A stretch of DNA of 64,000 nt from Sambucus nigra (GCA_949130495.1 OX422222.1:272232109-272296108); one strand, 5' to 3'. Shown: positions 36,847 through 50,743, counted from the first letter of the stretch. Made by a program: numbers and translations. Notes: generated by a model not told the origin, from the letters alone.

Positions 36847-39630
36847 TTTAGGTTCTAGTGTCCTTAGAATTTGTGTTGCATTTGTTTCTTTTTTTGCTGA
36901 GCATTCTTTGTGTGTCGATATCGTTCATTATCATAGAGCACTGGAAAGACTTGGGGGGTATTCGAGCTTAAAAAAAAATATGAGAATGAAGACCATTAAG
37001 AGTTATTGGTCAAGTATAGATCGAGTGAGTGGACAATGGGTTTCCCCACCATTGTGAGGGTGATTATGGGAAGTATTCGTGTTTGGGAGTAAAGCGTGCA
37101 ACATAGAGACTTTTGCAAGCACAATATTAATGAATATGTTTCACTTTGAGTTCATTTTTTTTACATATTACGGAATTTGAGTTTTAAGGATCCTATTTGG
37201 TTTTGGGGTTCTACTATGGTAATATGGATTATGAAGGAAATTTAGCCTAGTAGAATGACCTTATGAAATTTTATGTACCTAAAAGATAGGGCAATGAATT
37301 GTTGCATTTTAGAAAATATAAGAATTTTGATTATAAATTTATGTGTGCTTAATTCCCGTCAGTGAGTGGAAGTTACACTCAGATTTAAGAAAGTTTAATT
37401 TACGTTGTTAAATTGTTTGTGATTAGGGTGATGATAATGTGAGAGTGTTTGGATCTAAAAGTAGGGTCACCATGTGATTACGAAATATGAATTGGAGACT
37501 AGTTAGAAATAATTTGTAGTAAACCCGAGTGAGTGGAAATTTAGGAAAAAAGTATTAATTTTCTTATCAGTTCGAGTTTAAACGATTCAATTAGTTGTAT
37601 GAGGATGGAGTTGCCCGTGAATTATAGGTGTGTATTTTGTTGATGTATTAGTTATGAATAAGATTTAGGATCAAGTAAGTTCTGAGAGCATCAAAGAAGA
37701 AACATATTTTGATTGAGGATTATAATTATGAATGTAACATTGAGAGTAACCCTATTAGGGATAATTGGGGAAAATAGAAGATGATGTTATGAAATAAAAA
37801 GTTGAGCAGAGAGAGATAGATCTTAAGATGAATTGAGATTACCATTTTGATGATGTGTGATTTATGGTCATTTGGTAGGCAGGTGCTTGAATGTGGATTG
37901 TGGGTATGGTAGTGTATAACTAAGGATAGTTCTTTTGAGGTTTGTAGATATCTATGTAGTGGGTGTTACTATCGGCAATTATAGTTTTGGGTTTCGCTTA
38001 ATTTAGGAAGTAGCACCTATTGAGAGTAAATGGAAAGATGTGGGGATTTTAGATTGTCCATTGACATAGTTCTTGGATTAAGGATATAATGAAGTGTTAT
38101 GTTCATAATATTAATATGTTATATAGTGATGTACCTAATTTGGTCATAATGGTTTTGTTGAGATTTATTTATTTTTATATGGATTGACTGTTGACGCAAT
38201 GACGTGGATTATGGGTTGGTACTCACTAGGATATGGTGTAGGCAGAGAGAAACATCATTCCATATGAAAGTGATTATGCGTTTTATTGTGTATGGGTAGA
38301 TTATGTGTATACTCTTTCCTAGATGTTGGATAGTGACGGGCATGTGAGAATCCCCTACGTTATTATTACTTATTAATGAGTTAGGCAAGGGCCAAAATGG
38401 TTGATGGGTTTCGTAAACACCTTATGCATTCTATTCGTTATTCTTAGGCGGTGACAATTCCTTACTGTGGATTTTCATAGTGGATGTAATGATGATAATG
38501 ATTTTGGCTTATAGTATGGGTATGTCTATTGGAGGTGATTTTTGAGTTCATAGTACTTGTATGGGCTATACGCTAATGGTGGCATACTTTATAGGATGGC
38601 TACATGGGATAGTTAGACGATGATGGATTTATCTTAGTACATAAGGATATGGGTGATGAGAAGCATTTGTATTCTAAACGTTTGAATTATTTTGAGAATT
38701 TTATATCTAGTGACGACCTCGGTTACATGAAGTTATGTATGGGCATATATGGTGTTAACATAGTGACATTTCTAGGGTGATTCATGATGGTAAACTCATA
38801 TTGGAATGGTTAGATGTTCAGAGGTTTAGGAGTTGCTAAGTAATATATTTGATTTAAGGATGGGCAGAGGGTGTCCTACTGGATGCTTTAGGAAAATCAA
38901 GATGTTTTTTAGCGTTATTAAGTCGATTAATTTAAGGGGTTTGGTATCACTCTTAGAAGGGGTGAGCCTTTGTTTAGAGTATCACAAGTTGAGATTGGTG
39001 TGGTTAGTACATTGTTTCGTATTTGGTCTTGGGATAACTATATCGAAAACTGATTGAGCTACGTAGCGGTGTATCGGGAGGGTTTCTTATTTAGATTTTT
39101 CTTGCAAGATGTCCCACGCATGAAGCTTAGTAAATGTCGAAAGTTGAGAGATATTTGGGTGCTAGGAAATTTGATTTTTACGTTAGGCGTTGCGTATGTG
39201 AAGAGGTGACACATCGAGCGATAAGATATTTTAAGGTATAGGTCCATCGGGTCCAAGGAGTGCAACGTCGAGAGCACTAAGGGATGTTCTCACCACAACT
39301 TGAATGAGTGGGGAAATCTCAAGAAGAGTTAAATCGTGGATAGTAAGGTATTAGAGTATACCTTTACTTTATAGTCAAGACTTAGATATGTGGTTGAGTT
39401 TAGTATGCATATATATGTTACATATGTGATGTTTGTGCGTGTGTACACATGGTATATGGTGTATGGGCACCCCAGTCGTGGCATACTATAGTAGGCGTAT
39501 GTGAGTCTTTTCCTTAATCTCATGGGATACAAGTACGAGATAATTATATATAAGATTAGGCTATTAGAGTGGATTACGTTTTGGCATTATGCGTTAGCGA
39601 ATTCCCAAGATGCAATTCCTTTATTAGAAG
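36847..39630 (+). mobile_element. Interior of element B, no recognisable coding content
   Basis: Aligns with the interior of element A (22711-25527) from end to end, for example GAGGTTTAGGAGT near 24755 and 38820. No retrotransposon enzyme domain is recognisable in any frame. The polypurine tract before the next LTR has decayed to TTATTAGAAGGGATA. Confidence 0.65.
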
Positions 39631-39636
39631 GGATAT

Positions 39637-40645
39637 CGTAATACTCCATATTTTCGTGAACTATATTTATTATTTACTAAGTGAAAAATAAATTGATAAA
39701 TAAGACTAATTATTACTTGTTTGGTTTAATAATAATAAACTGCTATACACTAATTAAAATTTTCATGCGATATGGCTTTGTAACACAAGTTTAGAATAAT
39801 TAATTGGTGATATTAATTATTTGATTATTGTACTACGTGCAACTGTAGTATTTTGGGTATACCCTTAGGAGGAATTTTGAGCCAATCCGGGTCGTATTTC
39901 GGGTTCATTTAAGGGTCAAAAAATAAGCATTTATTATAGGTGCAGGAATTTAAGATTTTAAATAGGTTTAAGAATCATTAATTATCATAATTCACAAGAT
40001 AGAAACAAACCCTAGTCGCCATGAGTCTTTGGCAGAAGTAGATAAAGTTCAAGGAGGGCCAACCACAAGCATTCAATCCTACACCACGTGTTCTTAGATT
40101 TTCAGGTAAAAATATCTTGCAATCCTCATTATAAATCTATAACTAATTTATAATATGTGTCTTTTCCTATTACAAATCTAAGTTGTGAAGCATGTTTAGT
40201 GATTAGTTTGATAAAGTTTGATTACACTAATAATTTGGGTTAATTAGGAATGATATGAATTTGTCCTCCATTGAATAGTTATGCCTTAATGATTAAAACA
40301 TGAAATTGTTGGATCAAATGATGTAGATATGAAATATAGTTAATGTTTTTGAATGAGACTTCATCATTATGAATTATTCCCATGTTAATTTGAGGTTTAG
40401 TACTGGAATTAATGATGAACATGCCCTAAGATGATTTAACATTGAGTTAAGTTAAAAAGTTTGAATTTTAAAGTTTTAATCTTATATTTGATGTTCTTGA
40501 GCCCATAGATTGTGTAAAAAAGTCTGGAAATAAGTTCTCATACTTAAATTTGGTTTTGGTATTGCTTACGTACTCTTTTGGAGCTTGATTTGGTCATTAA
40601 TGGAGGTTTTGAGACATCATCTTCATCCTTAGGGTGTTTGGGCAT
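39637..40645 (+). repeat. Truncated 3' LTR of element B
   Basis: Begins with GTAATACTCCATATTTTC and follows the central LTR (25541-26420, then 28423-28645) for about 1 kb. Homology then stops at GGTGTTTGGGCATTAAT, just before the place where the central LTR has its GAATCGATTC word. Confidence 0.75.
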
Positions 40646-42047
40646 TAATAAGAACATATATTAGTCATTAGTCCAACTCTTATTAAAATTAACAAGTGGA
40701 TACTCTCAATTTATACCATAAGTCTCCTAAGTATAAGGTGTCCATCAATTATACATTAACATGAATTCATGGTAAACGAATTATCATTATGCATTAAACA
40801 ATAAAAAATAGGTATTTATACATAAATGTACAACAAGTGAATCAAAAACTACAAGTCTAATATGGGTCTTATATAAATTTTCCAATTACATAACCCTAAC
40901 ATGAGGATTGTTAATAAATAACCCTTATCCAATTATTAACTATATCAATTAAGAACTATTTTTTTACAAATCATGTGAATTTTAATCCAATTCTAATATA
41001 TTAGAAATCTAAGTAAAGAATTAGTAAAAATCTAATGGGCAATTTACAGTTAGGTCCCTTGGTAACAATTTTTAAACATTTAAGGACAATTTAAAATTAG
41101 GTCACTTGTTATGCCAATAGCGTGAACTTCTACAAGAAGAGAATTAGTGGACCTAAGTGTTTAAAATTTGTCAAAATTCCTTTAGTGTTTAAAATTTGTT
41201 TGTGAGGGACCTAAGACAACTTTCCCCAAATCTAATTATCTCTAATTGATTCTAAGCTTACATTGTTAACGTTATCTTGCTTTGAATTAATCAACTCTAA
41301 ATTATGTTCGTTGTTTTATTGATTGCTTTCAAAACCAACAATGAATCTCCCTTGAATCACTTTAGTATTATCCTTGAATCTTCATCTTGAGGATTATGTT
41401 CTTGATTTTAGTTTATCAATGGAGGGTTGGTATTTGGAGAGGATTTTAGGGTTACTAAGGTTATAGAGAAGTGGGATAATGTGAAATTTTATCCGAATTA
41501 TGAGTGAATTCGTGCAGAATAAGTCATTAAATAAATCTCACTAGAAGGCCTCGCGATTAGCTAGCAAATGACCCGCGGCTTGCCACACCAGTGGTCGCGG
41601 GATGGTAAGTTCACGATTAAGCATGTAAAGCCATAAATGCAACTTAAATACTCGTGGTCATGGCCTTAATGGTGCAACCCACTTCAATTTGAATCCAAAA
41701 ATTACCCAAGTTAATTAAACAATTAAACCCTCGTCTTGCTCCCCATGAAATTCACCCATGATCATTTTACCCTTGGGGTTTCACCATATTCCCCCATATA
41801 ACCTTTCTAAAAAACTCTAGCCCAAACAAGGTAAGTCGACTAAGAGATATTAGATTCTTTCTTCATCAAGCTGAATTTAAAATATCATGCCATCAACTAA
41901 AAATTTTCAACTATAATTTAATGGAAATAATCACAAATCCAATTTTAATATTTTTTAATATTTTTAATTCATTGAAATTGCCAAATTTTATTTTAGTTAT
42001 AAATTAATCCATTTATTTAATTTCTAAAAAATATGGGGTATTACAAT
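40646..42047 (-). repeat. Probable LTR fragment on the minus strand
   Basis: At 42028-42047 the plus strand reads AAAAAATATGGGGTATTACA, the reverse complement of the LTR start TGTAATACCCCATATTTTTT used by related elements here. The sequence to its left would then be LTR, down to the break at about 40645. No primer site or polypurine tract is visible to confirm this. Confidence 0.45.
41049..41214. mobile_element. Small MITE-like element with inverted ends
   Basis: The left end TTAGGTCCCTTGGTAACAAT and the right end, read on the other strand, TTAGGTCCCTCACAAACAAA form terminal inverted repeats of about 20 bp around a 166-bp, AT-rich, non-coding body. TTA/TAA at the edges may be part of the ends or a 3-bp duplication. 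Confidence 0.55.
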
Positions 42048-42147
42048 TTTTACTATGTATGACGATAATTCTATTCAACTATACTTGAGGGAAGCATCGA
42101 TTTTTGTTACAATTATTAACAAAACACTTTAGTATATACTTTTTCGT

Positions 42148-42692
<545 letters not shown>

Positions 42693-42884
42693 GTATTTAA
42701 AGCACGATGAAAAGATCTTTCCAGTTCAGTCCATGTGTGTAACATATATTTCATTTTTTATCAATGTATTATGTATAGATGAAATTTCATAAGAAGTACC
42801 TAAACTTTTGTAATGTATATACAAGGTCGGCTTTAGGCATAGGCTAACTAGGTCGTCGCCTAGGGCCACTGATTAATCGGAGTT

Positions 42885-44376
42885 TGTAATACCCCATATT
42901 TTTGGAGTAAAATAAAAGTAAATGGGGATTAATTTTATTCGGTGAAATTAATTAAATAATGTTGTGAATGAATAGACTCATTATTATTTATAAGATTTAG
43001 AGTTGGACTTTAATGATTCGGGATAAATCTAAAAAGGAATTTTATTTTGAGTAAAAAGTATTAGTATGCGTCATGTCATAATAAAAATATAGTTTTGGAT
43101 AAAAATATTCGGAACACACTTTGAGAGGTATTTCGGGCTCATTCGGGGATTTTTAACCCTTAGGAATGGTCCCGGACTATATATATGAGTTGGGTAGTTA
43201 TCGGGCTAATTAAATAATATTTTTAGGTTCATTTGGGGGTCCAAAGTTGTAGTCTAAGGCCAAACTCAGGATTTGGAGATTTATAATATTTATTAAGGGT
43301 TAAACCATCCATTAGGAGTTATATTCAGGAACCCTATACCCCCCCCCCCCCCCCCCCAAGAGGAGGAAGAAAAACCACCCTAGGAGGAAGAAGAGAGGAG
43401 GTTCTCCACTATTCCAGGCAAGGATTCTCTTGTCATTCTTATTCAAATTGCACTAATCTTGTATTAATGCTAATTTTATATTTAGACTAAGAATTAATCA
43501 TCCGTTGAACTGCACACTTATAGATTCTTTGATTTGTTCATAAATTGATGATAATGTAATTCGTGTTTAAATTCGTTAACCTTCGTATTAAATATGTAGT
43601 CATGAAGTTTCGATTAAAGATTCATCGTAGAGAAGATGTTCTAGAATTCTCTAAACTAATCTAAAAATTATCGCAATTCTATAAGATGAAATATGGAAAT
43701 TTCATGTTCTTAAGTTCTTGAAAGAATCTTGAAAATTAATGACAATCTAGGGTTGAATTTGAAGTTTAATCATATGTATAATGATCCTATGATATTTTAG
43801 AGACTACATCCATACCATTCTTTAAGTTGTTGAACCATTATAATGATATTTGATGAAGGAAGTTTTGATGAGGAAAATCCCGTCTTGAAGAAAACCTTCC
43901 CTCGACTTATTGGGCAAACCAAATCGATTCAGTCTCCTACCCAATTGATCAGAAATACCTTCTTGTAAAAAATTTCATTACGGTCGCGTGGGCGTCGACC
44001 GTGTATTTTCTAATCTTTTTTGGATTAGTTTTGATTTTTCTATGAAAAGGTATGCAAGACCATTTTTGTCCAAGTGAGGGATAGAGACTTATTCCAAGAT
44101 ATTAATGATAATGTTATGAATTTATATATGTATTTAATCGGGGATGGGTTCGTGAAATAAGGGTGCATGCATAGTGACTTGATATACACGTTAACTCTAC
44201 AAAGAAAACGAGCTATGTAGAATACTTGGATTAGGCTGTACTAAATAAATATATTAAAAGGCAGAGATGTGCCTAGATGATTGAGTGATTTTTTATAGGG
44301 GCATGGAGGATAAGACCCTAAAAGACATGATAGTAATATTGTGAATAATTCGAGGTGAATTAAAATAAAAAGAAAT
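42885..44376 (+). repeat. LTR of an outer element, left part up to the CACTA insertion
   Basis: Begins TGTAATACCCCATATTTTTG, the same terminal phrase as the chromovirus and family T LTRs. Contains a poly-C run (43339-43357), a leader-like GAGGAGGAAGAAGAGAGGAG region after it, and an AATCGATTC word at about 43924. The CACTA element interrupts it at 44377; the sequence resumes at 62695. Confidence 0.55.
43339..43357. repeat. Poly-C run of 19
   Basis: Uninterrupted C run in the outer LTR. Its length may be affected by sequencing or assembly. Confidence 0.9.
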
Positions 44377-44580
44377 CACTACACCAAAATGGTCAAATTG
44401 GCACGCTTCAAGCGGCCAGCCTTGTCACGGTCAATGACCGTGACAAGGCCGTGATAAATTTTTGTCACGGTCATTGACCGTGACATTTATGGTTGTCACG
44501 ATCTTGTCACGGTCAATGACCGTGACAAACCTTATAAACTTGTCATGGTCAAGGATCGTGATATATCCGTGACAATTCTG
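44377..44580 (+). repeat. Left terminal and subterminal repeats of the CACTA element
   Basis: After the terminal inverted repeat come successive palindromes of the form GTCACGGTCAATGACCGTGAC, at about 44425, 44463 and 44505, plus partial copies. These are candidate binding sites for the element's TnpA-type protein. Confidence 0.85.
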
Positions 44581-44633
44581 TTAGTAAAAGAACCCTTCCC
44601 TCTTCTTTTTTCCCACAGATTTCTATTTGATCC

Positions 44634-44636
<3 letters not shown>

Positions 44637-44672
<36 letters not shown>
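44637..44672. repeat. (TC)n microsatellite
   Basis: About 17 TC units; more CT-rich sequence follows to about 44735. Confidence 0.95.
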
Positions 44673-44679
<7 letters not shown>

Positions 44680-44756
44680 TTAAGCAACTCCACTCTCTCT
44701 CTCTCTACGATTTTGGTACATTTTCTCTCTCTATTTCTCTTCCATTTGTATATATG

Positions 44757-44956
44757 TGTGTGTATATGTGCATGTGTGTAAATGTGTGTGTGTGTGTGTG
44801 TGTGTGGTGGATTGAGGGGGCAGGGCTGGGGGTGGGGGTGGGGGTGTATATGTGTGTGTGTATATATGCGTGTATGTGCATGTTTTTGTGTATGCGTGTG
44901 TGTGTATGGTGGGCATTGACAGTTGGGGGGGGGGGGAGGCTATATGTGCATGTGTG

Positions 44957-45027
<71 letters not shown>

Positions 45028-45083
45028 GTGGTGGGGGAAGGAGTGGGTGGGTGGGGGGTGGGGAGGGGGAAATGGGGCGGGGG
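44757..45083 (+). repeat. (TG)n and G-rich tract with G-quadruplex potential
   Basis: Alternating TG runs (44786-44806, 44986-45022) are mixed with G clusters such as GGGGGTGGGGGTGGGGGTG near 44829, a run of 12 G near 44925, and GGGTGGGTGGGGGGTGGGG near 45044. The proteins predicted across it are low-complexity artefacts. Confidence 0.9.
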
Positions 45084-45760
45084 ATGGTTCTTTTTAATTT
45101 TTTTAATCAAATTTTGATTGGTTTATTAGATATTTCCCCTCATATGCAAGTAGTGCTCCTTGTAAAAGAATTTATTGATTAAATATTGATTGGTTATTAA
45201 TTTTTTTAGTAAATTAATAATTAGTGCCCCTTTCATATGCAAGTAGGATTGCCCCTCATTGTAAATTAGTAAATTAATAATTGTATACTTTAATTGTTAG
45301 TTTAATTTTTGAAATGAATTAATTGAGTAGATGAATTAGAAGGAGTATGGGATATACATTTTTTGTTGCTATTGCAGTTGGATTATAGTGGATCGATGTT
45401 CGGTTGGTTAATTTTAGAAGTGTTATGACCACTCGATTATTGTCCATATGGAGGGGGGGTGGGATTTTTCAACTTTTTTTAAAATTACTTTGTATCACGA
45501 ACAATATATATATATATAGTATGATAATTAAATGAAACATACTTAAAATTACATATAGTGCGCATAGATACTAGCCTTCTAGTTCTTATGCATACGCATT
45601 AAAAATCCCTTAGACCCGTTCGAGAGTCATTACCCCTGTAATGTGATCTCTCGAATTGTCCCGTTTGGACAGTTTGGGACTACATAATTTCTTTATAGTA
45701 ATATTCTTAGTGGCTTAAAGTAGTTACTTTTAGAGGAAGTTCTGCAGTCGTATCCTAATG

Positions 45761-45863
45761 TTCTCTGGGTACCTACTAGGTTGACAAGTGTGACTGTTAT
45801 TTCAATTGATCAATTGAAATAATACTCACACTTGCCAATATACGTCGTGTACTTGGAGAACTA
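45761..45863. repeat. Long inverted repeat (hairpin) upstream of the CACTA transposase
   Basis: The core ATTTCAATTGATCAATTGAAAT is a perfect palindrome centred near 45809. It extends outward through CAAGTGTGA / TCACACTTG at 45785-45834 and more weakly to GTTCTC / GAGAAC. It lies about 280 bp before the transposase start. Confidence 0.8.
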
Positions 45864-46112
45864 CGGGGATATGCTGCCGAATTTTTCTCAAATCGTAACA
45901 ATGTGCATGAGCTGTTAAGTATATTACAGAAATATCCGGTCTTGAATGGGATAATACCACTCACCCTTTAGCGGTCTTAAATGCCGAATTTAAAAATCGG
46001 ATATAAATAAGACATAATTAAATGAAACATACTATAAATTTAAGTTTTGTTTATACTAATCCATGAATATACACTTCTTACCTTTAATAGGTGATTAGTT
46101 GTGGTAGCTGTG

Positions 46113-47810
46113 ATGGGATACCCTAAATACAAAGAGTGGATGGGTGAGACAAATATAATGGGGGATGTCTTTCGCAGAGGTGCTAATGAATTTGTGAATA
46201 CGCAAAGAGATGTCATAATGATGAAGAGTTTCCATGTGGTTGGTGTAATAATGGTAAGGTGTTTGAGTGGAAAACAGTTGAACTACATTTGTAAAGATGG
46301 GATATGCAAGATATTTATTGATTTTGGAGTTTTCACGGTGAATTAAAAGTTTCTTTTATCCCCGAACAACCTTCACAACAACCTTCAACAAGTAGGATAG
46401 ATGTAAAAGGGGACGATGCAGATCATAATATGTTCGAGAATTTAGTTGATGATGCGTACGGAGTTTATAAAGCGGAGGAGAATGAGGTTACTGATGATAT
46501 ACAAGGTTCAGGTGCTCGTGAAGATATCACGATAAACCTCGACTATGACTACCAAAGTTTAAAATTTAAGGTGACCCAACCATTATACTCTGGCTGTGAG
46601 AAAGATCAAATAACTTTACATGCCATGGTTAGTTTGCACAGTTTGAAGATGCAGCACGGTTTTTCTGGCAATAGCGTGACGGGAATTCTGAATTGGGTGA
46701 AGGGCTTGCTATCCAAGGAGAATACGCTTCCAAATAGCTATCCTATTATGAAGAACAGTTTGAAAGGTTTGGGAATAAAGTATAAATCTATTCATGCTTA
46801 TGTGTATGATTGCGTACTATACCAAAAGGAGTATGAAAATCTTGATCGTTGTCCGCTATACGATGAACCTAGATATGTCCAATCTACTGGCAAGGATTGC
46901 ACAAGCTCAAAAGTGCCTCAAAACGTGTTGAAATATTTTCCTATTGTGCCTATATTAAAGCAATTTTTAACAGTACCATGGATAGAGGAGGTAATGACTT
47001 GGCATGCTAGGGAAGAAGTAGGGGGTAATCTCATGCATCATCCTATTAATTCCACAACTTGGAAGAGGATGAATTATGAGTATCCCAATTTTGCTCGAGA
47101 ACATCGCAACATTCATTTGGATATATCAACAGATGGTTTCAATCCATTTGGAAATATAAGCACCAATCAGAGTGTATGGCCAGTGATCCTAGCCCCACTC
47201 AACCTCCCTCCTTCACAGTGTATGAGACCTGAATTTTCGATGCTGTCTTTGTTGATACCTGGGCCAAAAGCACCAAGTGATGACATCGACGTCTACCTGT
47301 CTCCTTTGGTAAAAGAATTAAATGAGTTATTGGAAGAGGGTGTGCAATCATTTGACTCTTTTATAAAAGAAGAGTTTACGCTGAAAGTTATGTTGATATG
47401 GGAAATTCATGATTTTCTAGCTTATGAAACATTATCTGGTTGTATAGTATATGGTTATTTAGGGTGTCCTATTTGTGGAGAGGAGACTGAATCTCTTCGT
47501 CTATTCGCTAGCTCAAAAATGTATACCATTTCCATAGGAGGTTTTTACCCCCGGCTCATAGTTTTAGATTTGAAAAACGTTCCAATTTTTTATCGGGCGG
47601 GGTTGAACATAGTCTACCGCCGAGATAACTTTCAGGTTCAGAAATTGAAAGTAAATCTTCTGAATGTGGCCCTAATATGCAAGGTAAGAATCCCAAATTT
47701 AAGAATGTCAAGCATAAGAAGACCCCAAATGGGAATGAAACTGAGACAAGAAAGGCATGGTCTAGGAGGTCAATTTTATTTGACTTGCCTTATTGGAAGA
47801 ATGATCCGGT
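46113..47810 (+). pseudogene. CACTA TnpD-like transposase, 5' part (TAM and Transposase_21)
   Basis: From ATG 46113 (MGYPKYKEWM) a transposase-associated (TAM) domain begins. After a frameshift it continues as FPCGWCNNGKVFEWK and ends FWSFHGE near 46345, with two in-frame stops. A 368-codon open stretch from 46430 carries Transposase_21: HAMVSLHSLKMQHGFS, SYPIMKNSLKGLG, RCPLYDEPRY, WKRMNYEYPNFA, DGFNPFGNIS, LLIPGPKAPSDDIDVYLSPL and CPICGEE. Near 47530 the frame shifts and HRRFLPPAH follows, with a TAA at 47626, and the gene reaches FDLPYWKNDPV at 47810. There the chromovirus LTR begins. Transposase_21 proteins catalyse excision and insertion of CACTA elements. The 461-codon open frame to 47815 ends in LTR sequence and is not the true product. 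Confidence 0.88.
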
Positions 47811-50741
47811 TATAATACTCCGTATTTTTGTGATATTTAAATATGGGATTAATTGAATTAAATGCGTATTAATTGGAAATAAATCAGGATTAAAATACTA
47901 GCGAGATGCGAGTTGGTATTTGATTATAATGTGCATATATGATTATATATGAATATTGAATTATGAAATTTGTCGTGAGATGAAATACGGCAATTTGGAA
48001 ATTTTGTTGAGATGCGTGTGACAGTCGCGTCTTGGAATATAATTATGATAATTAAAAAGTGAATTTTATTTCTATAAACCGTATGGTCATTTTGAGTGCG
48101 CCAACGCGTCCGGAAGGATCGAAATAGTCAGAAAATACTAGCCGATGGTTTAGTTTGGGTCCCGGGGCATTTTTAGGCCATGCCGGCAACGTATAAGGGT
48201 AGATTGGTAATTTTGGATTTTTGGGAATTAAAACCTACGAAAATTGGGAATTAAAAAGCTGACTTGGTAATTTCCCACTAAACCCACTAACCACATCTTA
48301 AGACTTATTGGATTACGGGGCTTATTAGAATTGTTCCAAATTCCTAAGGCAAACCCTAGCCACCTTTAGCACTTGGAAGAAGAAGGCTTGTAGAGAGAGA
48401 GATAGAAGGATTCTGCAGAGAGAGAGAGAATACTCCATCAAATCGACATCAAAATCAGAGATTTAAATAAGGCAAGTGGTTTAATTTCGTTATTTTACAA
48501 AGAATGCTTCTTCCATGCGTAGGGAATTGACAGAATTTGTATTGTTCTTGGGAGTTGGATAAAAACCCATCATTTGGAATTATAACTTGTATTTTGATGA
48601 GGAATTGCATGTAGAACTATACGTAGGTGATTAATCTGATGATATGATAATTTGGGTGAAACAAAAACGGATTTAATTAGACTCTTGGATGATTTATAAA
48701 CTCTAGGGTTCATGTTCTTAAAATTGGGGGAAATATGAGGAGATTTGATAATTGAATGAGGTTAGAATGAATTAACCCCACAAATCATGTTAGTATATGA
48801 CCTAAAAATGTGTATGGATGATTGGTGGCTTTGAACATTCGTTGGATTAATGTTTGAATGAGTTTTGAGGTGTAGAGAAATTTGAAAAACGAGTAAAGGA
48901 ATTTCTGTGCTCGAATCTGGCCACTCGTTAGAAGACCTGCCCAGGTCGTTCGAACGAGCTCGTTCGAACGAGCTTCTAACGAGTTCACAGTTTGGGTTCT
49001 AACGAGAGGGATGTTCGTTCGAAAACTTTCGTTCGAACGATATCTCGTTAGATGGCCCAGTTCGTTCGAATGAACTCTCGTTCGAACAGCCTCGTTCGAA
49101 CGAAACTTCTAACGAGCTGACAGTTTGGGCTTTTTAGCCTATTTTGATCCCAAATGTCCCGTAACCTTGGTTATATGTAGAGATAACACTTCCTTGTTGA
49201 TTGATTGATATAATAGGGACATTTGAGGTATAATGAGGAGTAAAACCTAGAAGTGTAGGTTGAACCTGAGGGTAATTGTGACTTAGGACGCGAGTGCCTA
49301 TGCAATGCGAGAACATTTAACAGCCTAAATAATTATATTAATCGGGAACATATAAATTGTGTAGCATTATATGTCGGTACGGATGATAAGGGTACTACCA
49401 ATATACTATGGTGATTACTAAGATGTGTGCATACTTAGTATATGTATTGCTTTTATGTGTATAACATACCTACCATACTTGCTATCACGGGAGGTTTACG
49501 TTCGCTCAGGGCCCTATAATCCTTGTGTTGCCCGGATAGACTGGTACCTTGATGAACATAGGTCAGAGAAGGACTTATTGGGATGTTCATAAGTCTGCTG
49601 ATCGTGGGAGCACAGGTATGTGCGAGACCCATGTGATGTGACTGTGTTCGCCTTCATTATTTGTGATGTGGTTATCTGAGAACAATTCCTGAGAGATTCG
49701 GAATGTGTGATCCTTATGTACGTGATGTACCAGGATGGATAGCAGAGTATGTGTGCACCGCAGCTAGTCTCGGGGTGCTTGTATTGTATATTTATGACGT
49801 GAATAATATACACTTAATTAATGGAAACTTTCATGTTATTATTGTGAATATAATTATGGTAATGTTTTGAGAAAACATAACGGGTTAATTGATAGTGAAT
49901 TGTTTTACTTATTGAGAATCCGAGTGTATGTAAAGCCCTCTATTTAATTGATAACGCTAGAATGTAATTTGGGAATCGAGTAGTAAGGGGTAGAATGTAT
50001 TACAGTTTGGGTTAAATGTGGATGTCATTTAGATGGGTATGGTACGTTAGGAGTGCACATGTAGTCGAGAGGTGAGAATTTCATGTGAGTGCACGTCCTA
50101 ACATGTATTTTGCATTTAATGTTTTAAATGTTATTAAAACACTTGCTGTTTTTAAAATGATTTCCACTTTCGGGCTCTGACCCATTTGCTTTCAAATCTA
50201 TTTTTGTAAAAACCATTTTAGGTGCCCAGCCACAAGGACACCATGCTTAGGATCCTCATTCAGGTGACGAGCTGTAGCTGTTTGTGGAAGTTACAGGACC
50301 TTGCTTGTAAACGCTTCTTCTATATTGACTCTCTATTCAGCATTTATCAGTTGTAGGGCATGTCGCCCATTTCTTTAGAGACATTTCATTTATTTCAGTT
50401 ATTCAGACTTTGGGCATGTAATTAATTCAGGATTCAGACTTGTTATTTTACTTTCAGTTGGGATTGTTGTGAGGAGTTTTTCCTCCGAACTTCTTATTAT
50501 TAATTGTTGGTTATTTCATTACTTCGTTATGGTGAATGGATTATGTTGTTATTCCATTATTCTTTTATTGCATGTTAATCAGACTTAATTAAAATTTGGC
50601 AACTTACTTTTTAAATACTAGGTGGTTAGTAATTATTAAAAATGTTTTCGACAGTGATGCTATTAACTGAACCAACTTGGCATTTTGTATTGATTTAATA
50701 AAGGAGTAGCTACCCGGTATTTAATTAGTCGGGGTGTCACA
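47811..50741 (+). repeat. 5' LTR of the chromovirus, 2931 bp
   Basis: Starts TATAATACTCCGTATTTTT, where the canonical TG is mutated to TA, and ends GGGGTGTCACA. Contains a GTTCGAACGAG palindrome tract at about 48920-49125 and a GA-rich leader at 48391-48430. Confidence 0.93.
48920..49125. repeat. Palindromic CGTTCGAACG / CTTCTAACGAG tract in the 5' LTR
   Basis: CGTTCGAACG occurs repeatedly, including two copies joined by AGCT that form a perfect 24-bp palindrome at 48947-48970. Inverted copies of CTCGTTAGAAG and CTTCTAACGAG frame the tract. The 3' LTR version (56710-56885) lacks about 30 bp near its right end. Confidence 0.9.
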
Positions 50742-50743
50742 GG

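Noticed and set aside
44705..45182. Overlapping Cys/Val-rich and Thr/His-rich frames on both strands
   Set aside because: Translations of the (TG)n and G-rich tract; no protein is credible.
49514..49813. Minus-strand 99-codon frame also present at 57359-57586
   Set aside because: It lies in both LTR copies and is present twice only because LTRs are duplicated; the two versions differ and have no domain.
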